Source: Gigantopelta aegis
Taxonomy: Eukaryota > Mollusca > Gastropoda > Neomphalida > Peltospiridae
Length of the DNA stretch: 64,000 bases
Assembly (NCBI RefSeq): GCF_016097555.1
Contig: NC_054702.1
Location: 111,920,171 to 111,984,170, forward strand
Direction: 5' to 3'
Under the pieces are notes generated by a model. It worked only from the letters and a program-made list of their open reading frames with translations. It had not been told where the DNA came from and did no database searches. Every line of letters starts with the position of its first letter. Within the stretch, counting starts at the first letter, position 1. A program made the position numbers and the translations under genes. Of the stretch, positions 37,601-52,600 are shown in pieces.

Positions 37601-40600
37601 TCATCATCGCTTAGGCTGAAAAAAAGTTTGTTTTGTTAACGACACCACTGGAGCACACTAATTAATTAATTAATCATCGGCTATTGGATGTCAAACATTT
37701 AGTAATTCTGACTCGTCATCAGAGGAAACCCCTCTACATTTTTCCTAATGCAGAAAAGGACCGGCCTCGGTGGCGTCGTGGCAGGCCATCGGTCTACAGG
37801 CTGGTAGGTACTGGGTTCGGATCCCAGTCGAGGCATGGGATTTTTAATCCAGATACCGACTCCAAACCCTGAGTGAGTGCTCCGCAAGGCTCAATGGGTA
37901 GGTGTAAACCACTTGCACCGACCAGTGATCCATAACTGGTTCAACAAAGGCCATGGTTTGTGCTATCCTGCCTGTGGGAAGCGCAAATAAAAGATCCCTT
38001 GCTGCCTGTCGTAAAAAAGAGTAGCCTATGTGGCGACAGCGGGTTTCCTCTAAAAACAGTGTCAGAATGACCATATGTTTGACGTCCAATAGCCGATGAT
38101 AAGATTAAAAATCAATGTGCTCTAGTGGCGTCGTTAAATAAAACAAACTTTACTTTTTTTTAATGCAGCAAGGGATCTTTTATATGCACTTTCCCACAGA
38201 CAGGAAGGCACATACCACAGCCTTTGTCCGGTTGTTGTACACTGGTTGAAACGAGATAAAAAAAAACCAATCAGCTGAATGGATCCAAGAGGTGGTTCGA
38301 TCTCGCTTGGGCTGTCACAGTCATAATACTTTGATGAACTCCGGGCTCATCCAGGATTAAAAATACCTGTTGCCAAAAAAATTGCCAAATGGGATTTTTA
38401 TTTGCCCTAATGAAAATGTTTTAGCCAAAATTGTTTTGTGTAGTACTGTATAGAGTATTTATATATGAATATGAAAATGTATCTTTTTTAGCTAATTATG
38501 TACAAACTGGAATACATCTGAATAACAAAATTATCCCCGATCAAAATCAAAGACAGCAATGGGGGTAGGGGCAGTTAATATATTACTTTGATTTTTCAGT
38601 GGGTGAGGGGAGATATGCAGAGTTGGAAGCCAATGCCCTCTGCAAACACACCCAAAATTCTAAGGCCTATGGCATTAATAAAAATCTGAGAGCCAATACT
38701 CTTCTTTTTTTAAACAGTAAAATAGCAATCTTTATTTTGGTTTGAACTGCTTTTAATTGTATTTTAAAATAACCCCATCTATTCCACACCCCAACAATTT
38801 CGTAATTTGCGCCATTTTGTTGATTTCCGCATCGTGTTAAATGCTTGTTGTTGATTTCAGCTTGTAAAATACGTAGCCTAAGAATGCTGACTTCATGTTA
38901 TGACAACTATCCATTTACATCAAACGGTTTTGATTAAAAAGATAATGAATTAAAATTTAACGGTCTTTTTAAAATCTAGCAAATTTTGAGATGTCACCTC
39001 ACAGTCAACAAATGTATATAATATTTTATCTAACAAATATCATGATTATTTTTAACTAATTGTATACATATACATCAGTGTACGTTTAACCGCAATTTGT
39101 ATAAATACTGCATGTTCCTTTCCCGCTATCGGGAAATGCATGAGTGCGAAATTAACAAAGACAACGGAAATAAACAAACAAAACAGCAATTAAGTATTCA
39201 TTGATGCGAACAACTATTTGGTGGTGGGTTTTTTTCTCACAAATTTACATCAAGATTTACTTGCGTGTAATCGTATTGTTTAATGTCTGCAACACACTTG
39301 GCAACTCGTGCAGTTAATTTAGAAAATCGGGTAACTTCAAATATCAATATCACAACAAAGGTAATTTTCTGATTGATGTGAAAGGATATATTGTTGTAAT
39401 AAATATTGTTTACTGCAGATATAATTATCCGCAATATGTGCTAACGACATGCTGGGTATATGTGTGCGTTCGCGCGTATGTATGTGTATCGACACTTGGT
39501 TATTGTTTGACTGGTTGGTGAAGTCCTACCGTTTTGACGATTCGTGCACGTGGGTGTGCGAGCACGTGGAAATGTGTATATACATGTTTACAACTACACA
39601 TGTTCATTGCTTGTATGTATTGAAAATACCCTTGCGTTACACCAAAGGATTTGTGTGAGCGAGTTTACGTGCATTTATGATTATAGTCGGACATTTATAT
39701 ATAATTTTTGTTTTTATTAGTAATGTTATTATTGTTTAAAATTAAATGCTACGAACCACACCATTTCATAATTGTGGTTATACGTACTGTTTTACCCTTT
39801 TTATTATCTGCTTTTTTATTCTGTCGTATCTTCTACTCTAAATTCCCCTTTCTTTTTGAATGGTTACAGATAAAAAACACATATGAAGTTGTCTATGATA
39901 AGATTGCTTTATTGACAGGTGGGTTTTGCGTCGCTGCTGATTATAAGAAATGCACATAGTATTTGATACGTTTAATGTACCAGAATTTTGTCAAGCTTGC
40001 TGCTATGTATATCTATTAGTATTATTTTGCTTCATATTAGGTGAACCCCTTGCCTTGCCCATTCACAGTTTATTTTTAATATTGTTACTTGATGTCGGTT
40101 GATATAGTTGTGTACCGGGCAAGAGTATGGTTGCACCATAGTTTTGGATGCGGCAAACTGATTACCGATCTGATGAGTTTGTATTTTTATTTATGTTGTA
40201 GTTTGTTAGGAAAACGAGGTATAACTTTAGTTCTTTTACAATTGTTTTTATCTGGTGATGTCCATTTGAATCCAGGTCCACCCATTACGGTGTCATCTAG
40301 TATATCTGTTGCCCACCTGAACGTGAATGGACTTCTGCCCAAAGTAGATCTCATTGAAACGGAAATGTGCGATTTTGATGTAATTGCGATCACTGAAACC
40401 CATCTGAACCCTAACATCTCCAATCAAGATATTATTATTAAAGGATTTCATGAACCATATCGCAAGGATAGGACATATAATAATTGGGGCGGAGTAGCGG
40501 TTTATGTAAAAGACAATATAATATCTAAACATAGAGAAGATATGGATGTCCCCGGTCTGGAGGCTCTCTGGGTGGAATTGAACCGTAATAAATGTGAAAT

Positions 40601-43600
40601 CCTATTAGGTACTTTTTATCGCGCACCATCTAGTACTACCGAATCGTGGATTTTAATTGAAGAATCGTTTAGTAGTGGTATTGATGATCGTATTAACAAA
40701 GTCATTATGATTGGTGATTTTAATGCAAACGTTTTCGAACGTGTCCATCCTAAAGTTGATCATTTGTGTGCCCGATTTCAATTGTCCCAATTAGTTAAAG
40801 AACCCACACGAATTACAGAAAATAGTAAAAGTACGCTCGACCTGATATTCGTTTCTTGTCCATTATACATAGTATCTTCCAATGTTCTTACTCCTTTCTG
40901 TAGTGATCATTCTCCAGTTGTGCTTCATATTGGTCCTAGACCTCACGAGAACAAAATACATGCATTTCAAAGAACTATCTGGGATTACCCTTCTGCCGAT
41001 ATTTGTGGTCTTAAAACATTTATTTAAAGTTTTAACTGGGATAACATTTTCCAATCGGAGTCCATTGATACAATAACGACAAATATAACTAACGTTTTAT
41101 TAAATTCAGCGAAAACATTTATTCCTTATAAAATAGTTACTGTCCGACCTAGAGATAAACCTTTTATGAATGGCAACATTCGAAGATTAATGCGACAAAG
41201 ACATAAACTTCACAATAAAGCTAAAAACAATAATACTCCTAATGACTGGGCCAACTTTAGGAAAACACGTAACTTGGTAATATCGGAGGTACGCAAAGCC
41301 AAATCAGAATATTTTAAGAAAATAGACAATAAAATTAACAGTTCAACCGATATTGGTACAAAATATTGGTGGAAACTTGTTAATTCTCACTTTAAAAATC
41401 GTGGGAGTATTAGTTTAACTATAACACCGCTGCTTGTCGATGGTAACGTCATTGATAATCCTAAGGAGATAGCCAATGTATTTAATGAATTCTTTATTAA
41501 ACAATCTACTTTACACTGCCCGCAAGGAGAGCTTCCGACAGTAGACCTTACAGTTGATCCACTTATAGAAATAGAGCTAGTACAATCCGAAGTAGAAGAT
41601 ATCTTAAACACCCTTAATACATCCAAATCATCCGGCCCCGACTTTATTAGCAATAGATTACTTAAGTTACTAGCTAAAGAACTTTCATACCCTCTAACAC
41701 GCTTGTTTAATCTATCATTACACCATTCCATTTTCCCCTCAGATTGGAAACTTGCTAACGTAAATCCTATTCATAAAAAGGGTAGTATCCATGAACCAAG
41801 TAATTATAGACCCATTTCACTTACAAGTAATCTCTCCAAACTTTTCGAAAAATGCATTTTTAAGCACATTTTCAATTTCTTTAGAATAAATAACACCATA
41901 ACAAAATTCCAGTCTGGCTTTATTCCTGGCGATTCAACTGTTAACCAACTAATTGATTTTTATCATTTTATTTGTCATTCTATGGATGAAGGGAAAGAAG
42001 TTAGAGCAGTATTTTGCGATATAAGCAAAGCATTTGATCGAGTTTGGCATAAGGGTCTGATCTATAAATTAGAAACTGTTGGGATTTCGGGAAAACTCTT
42101 ATTATGGTTTGAAAGCTATTTATCTGATCGAAGACAATGTGTAGTACTACAAAACCATTTCTCTCATACTAAACCCATTTCCGCAGGTGTCCCTCAAGGT
42201 TCTGTTCTTGGTCCTATTTTGTTTTTGGTATATATAAATGATATTGTTAATGGGATTACTTCAAATATTAGATTGTTCGCTGATGATACCTCATTATTTA
42301 TTACTGTTGAAAATCCTGAACTATGTTGTAATATTTTAAACTCTGACTTAGAGCATATTAACAAGTGGGCTAAACGGTGGCTTGTTAAGTTCAGTCCCGA
42401 AAAAACCGAAACCTTGTTGTTTAGCCGAAAAATTAAAACCCCCAGCAATTCTAAGTTATTTTTAGACAACGTACAAGTATCAGAGGTTGATGTCCATAAA
42501 CACTTGGGCCTTACATTCCAGAAATCTGCGGAATGGGATTTCCATATACAAAATATTGTAAGTAAGGCCAGTAAAATGGTAAATTGTCTTCGATCCTTTA
42601 AATATAGATTATCTAGAAAATCATTAGTAAAAATCTATAGATCATTTATTCTTCCCATTTTTGATTATGCCGATATTCTTTGGGATAATTGTAGTCTCCA
42701 ACAGGCATACAATCTTGAAAATATACACTTGGACGCTTTGCGTACAATTTGTGGTTCTGTTCGGGGAACATCTCACGAGTTACTATATAGCGAAACTGGT
42801 TTTATATCTTTATCAGAATAATAACTTGCTCCCCACATTCTTGACATTACAATTACCACGCCCCATTTCTGCAAAAAAACCATATTACACTCGTAATGTA
42901 GATCGCCTCCTTACATACTTTTGTCGAACTAAACTTTTCGCGAATTCCTTTTTTCCTTCCACAGTTAAATTATGGAATAATATAACGTCCGATATTAGGA
43001 ATTCTTCATCGTTAAATAGATTTAAATCAGAATTAAATACATCAGACCCAATTGTACCGTGCTACTTTTACGATGGTGATAGAAGGCAACAGATATTACA
43101 TAGTTGACTCCGCTTGGGAACTAGTGATCTAAATGGTCATAAATTTGTAAGACACGTAAATGACAGTCCATTTTGTACTTATTGAAGATGCAGAATTTTT
43201 TTTATGTTATTGTCCACTATATAATGTAATTCGTAATACTCACCTGTCAAAATATCACAATCTTAATTGCAAGACTTTATTATTTGGTGACCCAAATTTT
43301 AGTACCCACGAAAATAGTGTTATATTTAAATCTGTTCAAGACTTTATAATTAATAGCAAACGTTTTGATAACTAACCATTCATTATTCCTCCTCCCTTCC
43401 CAACTGTGACTAAATAATATCATATCAACTATCTATTTTTATTTTTCCTTTCTTCTCTCTCTCTTCCATTCTTCTCATCTTAGCTAATTTGAATTTATTT
43501 AAATTATTATACTATTTCTGTCATCTTGATGTATCAAACTTGTATTTATAAATGTAGGGAGAGGCCTTAATATAGGCTCTTGCCTGTTGGCCAATCCCAA

Positions 43601-46600
43601 ACCGCATTTTGACGGCAATAAATATTGTTTAAACTATAATGTCTGCAACAATGTCTTTTGACAGGTGCAGCAGTCTCGGCTGACTGTCAAGCGTGATCTG
43701 TTTGCACACTGAGAACAGTCAACAAACGTTTTCCTAATGTTCGCGAACTATGCGATTGGTTCCCGACGTGGACATTGGGTTTAACGTGAAGCACATAAAC
43801 CAGTTTAGCGAACGTTTTTGTTTTGCTCGGTCTAGCTGAACTCAGTCTTAGCCTACTTGTCTTTGGCCCTGAACTAGCATGTGTATTAAAACTGACACGT
43901 AATTTAGGTCCGTTTTTATTACTTTGGCTCAAAGACTTTACAGAGTTAAAATAACACGGTACAGATTTTTTAGACTTTTCTTGCATACATGTTGCCGTTA
44001 AAATTAATAACTCATTATTAAAATAAGCAAACATTGTTATGCTGAATTCTTGATGACACCGCTTCTCGATACCATTTGCGAGATCCCTGTTAATATTTGG
44101 TATTATTATTTTATGTTAGGTGTCGGATAGATTATGTAACCGATTGTTCACATTTTTAGCTCAGAACTGGATGGTTGTTGGTGTAGTTTGTGGCCTTTCA
44201 CATGTCTTGTGCCCTTTGCTAATAGCCACCATTCTGAAACGTACCTGTCTGCATTGAACTCGTCAAAATCATGCACAGTGGATGCTGAGTGGATGGCAGC
44301 GTTAGGGTGGATATTTATATGGCCTGTCAGTCAAGTTATCAGTTTCGATACTTTTGAATTGACTGTGACTGTCGAGAAGTTTTGTTTTTCATTTTACTTG
44401 TTTTATGATTTTCTTGGTTTCCCATTGGGCAACTGTTTGACAAAGAATGGTTGCCCGCAACATATTTTGGTTGTCCCTGGTGCGCGGACAACCGATTTGT
44501 GCACCCCTGTTGGTTATGTGATGGGTTGTTTTGATTAGTGTATGTATAGTGTCTATTGGTTATTACTGTTTAGTATGTGATGGGCTGTTTTGATAGTGTC
44601 TATTGGTTATTACTGTTCAGTATATGATGGGCTGTTTTGATTAGGTTATGTATAGTGTCTATTGGTTATTACTGTTCAGGATGTCTGCACAGGGTGTTGA
44701 AAGTATAAAATAGGTTTCTCAGCTTGTAGTGTCCCACTACATTTGTTTTGCACTAAACTTTATGGAAAACAAAGATGCCCGCTTATGTATGTATATCCAC
44801 ACAAATGTAAAATTGAGGGGTAACGTTATTTGTTGTTTTCTTTGTTATTTCTAGAAATATTAATTTCGATTCTAACTTTCTTTGGCATTGAATATTTGTT
44901 TTTAGATGCAAATGGAAATGAGAAGGAAAGAGTTCAAAGAGAAACAACAAAGAGAACAAGATCGCATTAAGAAACGTGAGGAACTTCTCAAGATGAAAAT
45001 GGAAGAACGTAAAAGGTACATTTCTCAATTTCAATACACGAGCTGTATAGCTTCTTTCTAAAAAATATAATGTCACAGTATATTATGTCATGGAAAACAA
45101 TATTAGGCAAAATAAGATTATGCATATGCTATTTACAGAATAAGGTACAGATTGGTACTAATGGGACATTTAAATGTCCACCAAGCCCTAATCTAGAATT
45201 GAAAAAGTAGAAGTGACTTCTTCTTTCCCAGAAGAAAGGGAAGAAATGTGATACAAAAATAGGCGATGTGAACATTTATGGGTCCATTTCTAAATGTATT
45301 CTGCATTCATTTCAAAAGGCTCCGAATTAGACACTCGCAGGGCATACAATTTGGCACAAATGATTTTGTCTTTCATTTGTCAGTTATGCAAAACCTATAT
45401 CAACAAATGATTTATCGTTCGTGTAAAGCTGTGATCGTTCATCAGAAAATGTTTAAAAAAAAATAATACTGTTTTTGGAAGACAATAAGCCAACACTGCA
45501 AGTGTGAGAAAAATACAATGTATCCATTTCGAATCAGCATCGCAGTTGATACAAAGTCGGCACTGCAGTGATACAAAATTGGCACTGTGTTTAGAAGTCT
45601 AGAAAAGGTTTAGTAACATAGTTGCACCAACAAAATAAACATTTATCCTGCTTTTTCTTTATTTTTTAAACAATATCTTACTTCAAACATGTTTTAAATT
45701 TAAAACACTAAACAGATAAAAACATCGGGATTTCCTGTGACTTATTATTTCAAATTTCGTTTAGCGGGTGAAAGAAAAATAAATTGCAGTACATAAAATT
45801 TAACACGAACAATTTATTTTGTTGGTCAGTAGATTATACAAAACCAATTGAATATCAACATAAACAGATCGTTTGTTCAAAAGCTGTAATCACTCTTCAG
45901 AAACTCCAAATGTGTGTTGGCTAATGTCATCAATGTTTTGGAAAACTGCGTGCAATGGGAAATCCCTGACCTAGATGTATGGTAATTTTCTAACCAGCTT
46001 TTTCTCCATCATTCAATTTAACCAGCTTTTTCTCCATCGTTCAATTTGACCAGCTATTTCCTTCACGACCACCGTCTACTTTTGTTATAAAATACTACCT
46101 GCGTTAGCACGCCATCGATATATCTGCAATTTATGAAAGTTTGCTAAAATTCTGTCGTGAAGTCACGATATTCGGCATTTGAAGCACGTAACAGAACCTT
46201 TATGGGTAGTTTCTTATATTATTATATTCTATTCTACTATATTATATACCGATGCAATTTAATGACACTGATGAAAACAAAATACTGTATATTGCTGTGT
46301 ATTAGCCAACTTTTTAAGTCTAGAAATGCTTTCCAAAAGAAGAAAGTTGGCTTATACGTGGAGGTATATTGGTTCATAAAGTTCTGATCGAAAACACTCC
46401 CAACTGCGACTTACAAATTTTGATCAGACCCGTACAGCCTTATGTAACAATAAGTTGTGCACAGTATAAATAAAACACCCCATAATACAATATTATGTAG
46501 TTTTGTGTTCTTGAATGCATTAATAGTTTGATGAATAGTAATAAAAATTACTTGTTCTATATCATTTTGTAAGCTCTTATTTGATTGGATCACACGATTT

Positions 46601-49600
46601 TGCCACCTGCACCAATGTAAACAACAGCCAAGGACCACAGAATCGTTTGTTTCTGTGTGGGGAGAAAACAAGGATTAAACATGCCTTAATGAGTTTTATT
46701 ATTTGCTGTCCAATGAATAATGTAATTACTTATATGCAGTGATATTTTGTTACAGCTTGAATTGTTTATTTTCTTGTTTGGATTTATTGGTGCTATATTA
46801 TTTTTGCAAGGCATGGAAGACGTTAACAAATTTACGATAATAATGACTGTGTCTGTAATAATCAAAGGGGAAAAAATATAATGAAAGTCTATTTGTTGAC
46901 AGTATTATTGAAATCAACTGGACAAAAGATGACTTTGGCTTATACACAAGGCCAATGATTTTGATATTTAGTGACAAACTAAGAGGTCAACTTATACAAT
47001 GAGTTGGCTAATAGACAGCAATATACAGCATGTTAAATTTTTTTTATAGATGGCTGTCATGACAGTCTCTCTCACCACTATTCCATGCCACTTGGAATAA
47101 GTCGGCCGATTGCAGTCAGGGCTTCTTTCGGACTGAATCTGGTATATTAATAGCAAACACAATGGCATTCTAGCGACTGCCTTGTGTCAGACAAAATGAC
47201 CACTAATATTAATTTTGTGACTGTCAAAGCATGCCAATATATAGCCTCATCTGGCTCACACGAAGGTACCTGTGCAGCTACCGTTAGATTGATTTAGTTT
47301 AAAACCCATTTTGCCTGTCATAAGAGCAGGTACCATTTATTACGAACATGCACCACAGTGCGCCAGATCTCGTGCCACTATTGCGGGAAAATATTGTTCT
47401 TGTTACTATGAATAGCATTTCTAATTTCCAATTAATCCAAAATGACATTAATAATAATACATTTTTGTTAAATTATATCGGTGGCTAGTAAATGTTTTAA
47501 ATCACTCATCCTATGGCTAGTGGATTTTATAAAAAAAATTCTAGAAGCCCTGGCTGTAAACAAATGACCCATTGACAGCAAAACATTTTGAACCAAGTTA
47601 ATGGTAAATATCAAATGGGTTTATTACATGGATATTATTATTAAGGGTAAATTATAGGATAAATTAATTTATGGAATACACAAATAAATCGTTGGGGATC
47701 CGTAAGTTTGCAGCTTTTAATTTTAGAACGTAAAGATTAATCCAATTTTCATGTGAATTATTGTGCCCTGTTGTATGGGTTTTTATGCAAATGTTGCTAA
47801 ACATAATATAGCTCATTTTAAAAATAATATTCTGTTCATTTAAGAATTGACCGCAATTATTTTTTGGTTCATGCAAGTATGAACCTAAAAAACAATGTGC
47901 ACACTGTATGACTCCGCGTAGAGGGCCATACAAAAGTGTGCACATTGTGTTTTCAGTTCATACTTGCATGAACCAAAAAATAATTGCAGTCAAATCTTAT
48001 AATTAAATGTATATGCATACTTTAACAATAAATAACTGAATTTATTTTGTTTAGCTTTAAATACGCCTTTAGCATTGTTTGTTTAAACTTCATTGATACT
48101 TATGTCATGTAAGAATGCAAACGTTCATTCACTATTATTTGAATCAGGTGCTTTTTTCTAATTTTGATATGCGACACCATTTTATCTAACTGCTGTGCAT
48201 TTTTATGGATCATATTGTTATATTGGAAGGAATTGTCCTATTCATGTTTAGTTTATATTTTATGAAAGTGAATGAAGGGAATGTGTCTAACATTTATGCT
48301 GTCGGTGGAACCATTTAATTTTACAGCTGTAGAACATCGCTTACAAGTAAGTTACAGGCGTGAAGTTTCCTACATGATTTCTTTGGCCACAAAGGTCAAT
48401 GGTAAAAATAAGGTGATCGATAAGATTGATTAATTTTAAAAATCATTAACTTCAGTTATTTTTACAGAAAAAGAGAAGAACGAATGAGAAAGGTTGCAGA
48501 ACATCGTGAAATGAAAGAAAAGCTAGAAAAGGAAATGAAGGAACAAAATGCAAAAAAAATGGTGGAAAGATTGCAAACAACAGATAAACTGAAAGAAGAA
48601 AAACTGAAAGAAGAAAAAGAACTAAAAGCTAGAATACGGTATTACTGTATATATCGGTGCATTTGTTTGACACTGATGTTTTGTTTAAGATCCACAACTT
48701 GTAAGAAGTATTATTAACTTTTCATTGTCAGTTCTCAGGTTATAACCTCTTATGATTTAAGATCCACAACTTGTAAGAAGTATTATTAACTTTTCATTGT
48801 CAGTTCTCACTTTATAACCTCTTATGATTTAAAACTACATTCCCTGGAATATTTTTTATTATTTAAGCATATAGAACAGAAAATCCAATTACGTTTGGTG
48901 CATATATGACGCCGCACTCCACATTGGTTTCACTACGCTGGCTTATCCAGGTCAAAAACAAAGCCATGATTTTGAAAGTGGCGACGAATCAAGCGTATAC
49001 GTTTGACTATATCCATTCATAGCGAACACACACAACTTTTTTAAAAGTGCATTTGAGCTTGTATTTCACATTTGTACATGATGTTATAATATGGTAACAT
49101 GATAATGTAACTTTAAGATCCACAACTTGTAAGAAGTATTATTAACTTTTCGTTGTCAGTTCTCACTTTATAACCTCTTATGATTTAAGATTTTCTGTCA
49201 TACAGTGAAACCTCTCTAAACTGGAATTCCCTCAAAATGACATTTTTCATGGCCCATTTTTAAATATCTGTACAGACGAAAACCTCTCTAAACTGGATAC
49301 CTTTTAAAACCTGACTTTTCACTTGGTCCCGAGGTTGTCTGGTTTAGAGGAGTTTCACTGTATATAAGCACACTCTTCTTGGGTTTTTTAAAGAATATGC
49401 ATAACATATTTTATAAAAATGTGCATAATACATTGAGAAAAATACAGATAATATGTCAGTGTTATATTTGTTTTAATAGGTTAGGTTAACCTACTAACTT
49501 GTACCAAATGGACAAACTAAAGCTTCAGAATTTTTTCAATTTTTAAAGGCTAAAGAAACAGCAGGAAGCTGAAATTCGTCGTAAACTGGACGCAGAAGAA

Positions 49601-52600
49601 AGATTGCGAAAACAACTAGAAATGGTAATGTTAATCAAGCTGTGATTTTTTTTAAATTATTATTATTTTTATTAGTAATATTGACTTAAAGCCGCACACC
49701 CTAATTCCATCCAGCGAAAATAAATTATAATTTGGCTAATCTACAAACCTGTAACACACTTAGATCACGTTTTTATCAAATGGAGTGAAAAAGCAGGTTT
49801 TATATCGATAAATACCATGGGAATCCCCATGTCCCAATTGCTTGAAATAATTTTGAAAGTTTGTATTCTGATGTCACCGGTAGATGTCGCTCGAAGCACA
49901 ACAATGCCTACGTCACGACAAATTTCACAGACTTGGGGTGCATTCTTTTCACCTCTCCTGGACATGTTCCAACTGTTCTGTCCTGGTTGTATCCCCTCTC
50001 CAGATATCGTAAGACTTAGCAAAATTATTGGTTTTACGGGTTTGTAACGTTTTGTATTGAGACACTTACTTGTCTGAACTTTATTGTTACTGAAAATGTT
50101 CATGAACTGTGAAGAAAAATCTCACAAATGAACAACAACAAATCGGATGTTGATTGCGCGAACCGTGCACGAGAAAACAAACTGAACCAAAATGATAATG
50201 GTCACGTGATATACCAACGTCTGTGACACTGAAATGGAAATATCCCCTCTAAAAATAGATTGGACCTCGCCTGCTTAACGTTTTTTTCTCGACAGAACGT
50301 CTTGTGAAAAAATGCATTTTGTGGTTTTACAAACATCAGGATTCCCAAAAAGCACTTCAGGTGAATGGAAATGTGTATTCTAAATAATAAAATGTAAGTA
50401 AAGTGCAATTTTATTTGTGAAAAATGGGGTTTAATAGCGAAAAACAACGCCGTAATGGTTAACAAATAGCCGTAACTAGGGTGTGTCCCTTTAATAGTCC
50501 AGTCAAATCTGCTTACTTATTATTATTTAGTCCCCTACCGGTCCGTCTGTCTGTTCCACATATAGTTTTCAGAATGCCTCAGGATATTGAGCTGAAATTT
50601 TGTATAGAACTTTATCATGTCCTGTTACAGATCAAGTTTGACTTTTGTGGTAATTTACTAATTTTTGACAGTTATGGACCTTGAATTTAGGAGATATGAA
50701 GATTAGTTTTCTGGACTTTTTTTTATTTTATTCACAGTATACCTCAAGATATTGAGCTAAAATTTTGTGTATAGCTTTATCATGTACTGTTACAGATCAG
50801 GTTTAATGTTAATTTACCCATTTGTCGCAGAGTATGGCTCTTGGACTTGGGAGATTGGTAGGAGTCATGTATTTCTTTAGTAGTACTCTCAAAATACTTT
50901 TTGTATTTAACATGGTTTCCAATAATTCTGTTCAGTTAACATTGATACCTCTGCCTATAAATGTGACCCACCCTGGCGAATTCAGTCACATGTCGCAAAA
51001 AATTAAATTTGACTTTTATGCATATTCTTAACCTGTAGAGAGTCAGCTTCAGTATGGTGCAAAAATTATTAAAATATATTGATTTTTGACAGAGCTTGAG
51101 CAAAACATGTTCGGTGATACGTAAGATCATTATTTTGAGATACCGTATAACCGGAAATTTTCGAGGATTTTTATTTGCGTGAGTTTCGAGGGTAAATAGC
51201 ATCAAATATAAATCCTTGAAAATATTTGAAAAAATCAACAAATTCTAACTAAAATATTTATTGTGAAAACCATAACACACTGACAATTTACCGGAACATT
51301 TTATTTCCTGTCATGCACTGTCCACCGGATACGACAAGAGAATAGTATAGTCAAAACAACAAGTTAGAATTTTAAGTTAGAGTTATTGCGTGAATCTCAC
51401 TGTTTGTAGAATATAATGAAATATTTTTTAATTTCGTATATTGTTTTTGTCAATGTCCGCCCGCACTGCATTAGAGATTCTGGGGTGGATGAATGCAGAT
51501 TTCAACATTTCCTGGCATATTTTTAATTCTGCCATAACTTTCATAATCCACCTTGCATGAATTGGTTTTATCGCCGAAGTACGCATTTCAATCTTGATGT
51601 CCGTTACAACTTCGCCATGTTTCATAGCCAGGGAAACCCACTTGGAATACCATGTGGTAAAATTAGACTTCATGGCGTCCTTAAGTGCTTTGTTCACACA
51701 TATGTCGTAATTGGCTTTACACAAAATCAAAGACTGTGATCAGTTGTCTGTCGAATAGCATACCGGGTATCACAGTGGTAGTATCGAACAACTGGCAGCC
51801 GAAGTGAAACTTTAATCAACAATAGCAAGTATTCTCGCAACTAGACTTGCTAAAACTCGAAAATAAAATCACTTTCAATTTAGATTTGGCAAACAACGAA
51901 AATAAGAAACCTTGAAATGTTTTTATACCCCAAACCACGAAAAATTAAGACCACGAAAATTTCCGGTTATACGGTAATGTGTGCCAAAGATAAGGTCCTG
52001 GATTTTGGTCACTGGTATAAAAACACCATAGCAACAATAGACTTAACATAAAGGTACAGCTCTCAAATTTTGCACACATTAACTTTAAATCATAAACTAT
52101 ATGAATAAAAAGGTTTTGTAGGTTAAGGATGGTTCAATACTATAAAATTAAATAATTTAATACATAGTAATTTTTTTTTTTTTTTTTTTTTTGTGAAAAT
52201 CATTTTGCATATTTATGAGCTATATAAGCTCCAAATTATAAATTAAGCAGTAAAATCCAGTAGCTAGTAAATTTCTAAAATAATAAGTCAAACACAATAT
52301 ACAGAGTGAGATTATTATTATAACTTTTAGATGGTTTTAACATTCTGATTCCAGAGATAATCCATGGAAGGTTGCGTGTTTTTGGTGGGGTTTTTAAATT
52401 GTTTTTTTCTTGGTTTTTTGTTTTGTTCTTTATTTCTTTTTTTTTTACATGAAATAACTAACGTCATTTTCCTAAAGTCACATCCTGGGTCACTCGGGAA
52501 CAAATTTGTTTCAAATTCCGTCCCCGTCATCATGATCGTCCACATCCCAGGAATAATAGGAAATTGCATTTGTCCACTCATTAACCGAATTGGATCCACT

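Larger units (their letters stand above)
39295..43636 (+). mobile_element. Near-complete non-LTR retrotransposon (CR1/L2/Jockey-like LINE)
   Basis: A perfect 14-bp duplication TAATGTCTGCAACA flanks it (39281-39294 and 43637-43650). It comprises about 0.8 kb of 5' leader, an endonuclease frame, a reverse-transcriptase frame, C-terminal fragments and a 3' end in ggcaataaatattgttt. The coding part is broken at about 41027 and 42821 and again near 43107, so it is inactive, but the intact duplication suggests fairly recent insertion. Confidence 0.85.
37405..44509. mobile_element. 7.1-kb hAT-like insertion carrying nested SINEs and a LINE
   Basis: The left end CAGGGGTGCACAAAT is the exact inverse of the right end ATTTGTGCACCCCTG, and both subterminal regions carry GGTTGCCC/GGGCAAC motifs. 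Satellite sequence flanks both sides, so the unit entered the array. Flanks tctgttgt and ttggttat do not form a clean 8-bp duplication. Inside are a minus SINE split by a plus SINE (37625-38300) and a LINE (39295-43636). Without these the host element would be about 2.2 kb. No hAT transposase was recognised, so it appears non-autonomous. Confidence 0.7.

Noticed and set aside
37397..44517. 8-bp target duplication for the 7.1-kb insertion
   Set aside because: Flanks tctgttgt and ttggttat do not match; only the inverted ends and the split satellite support the boundary.
44188..44538. 116-codon plus-strand frame inside the hAT-like element
   Set aside because: No transposase motif; it crosses the right terminus of the element into satellite DNA.
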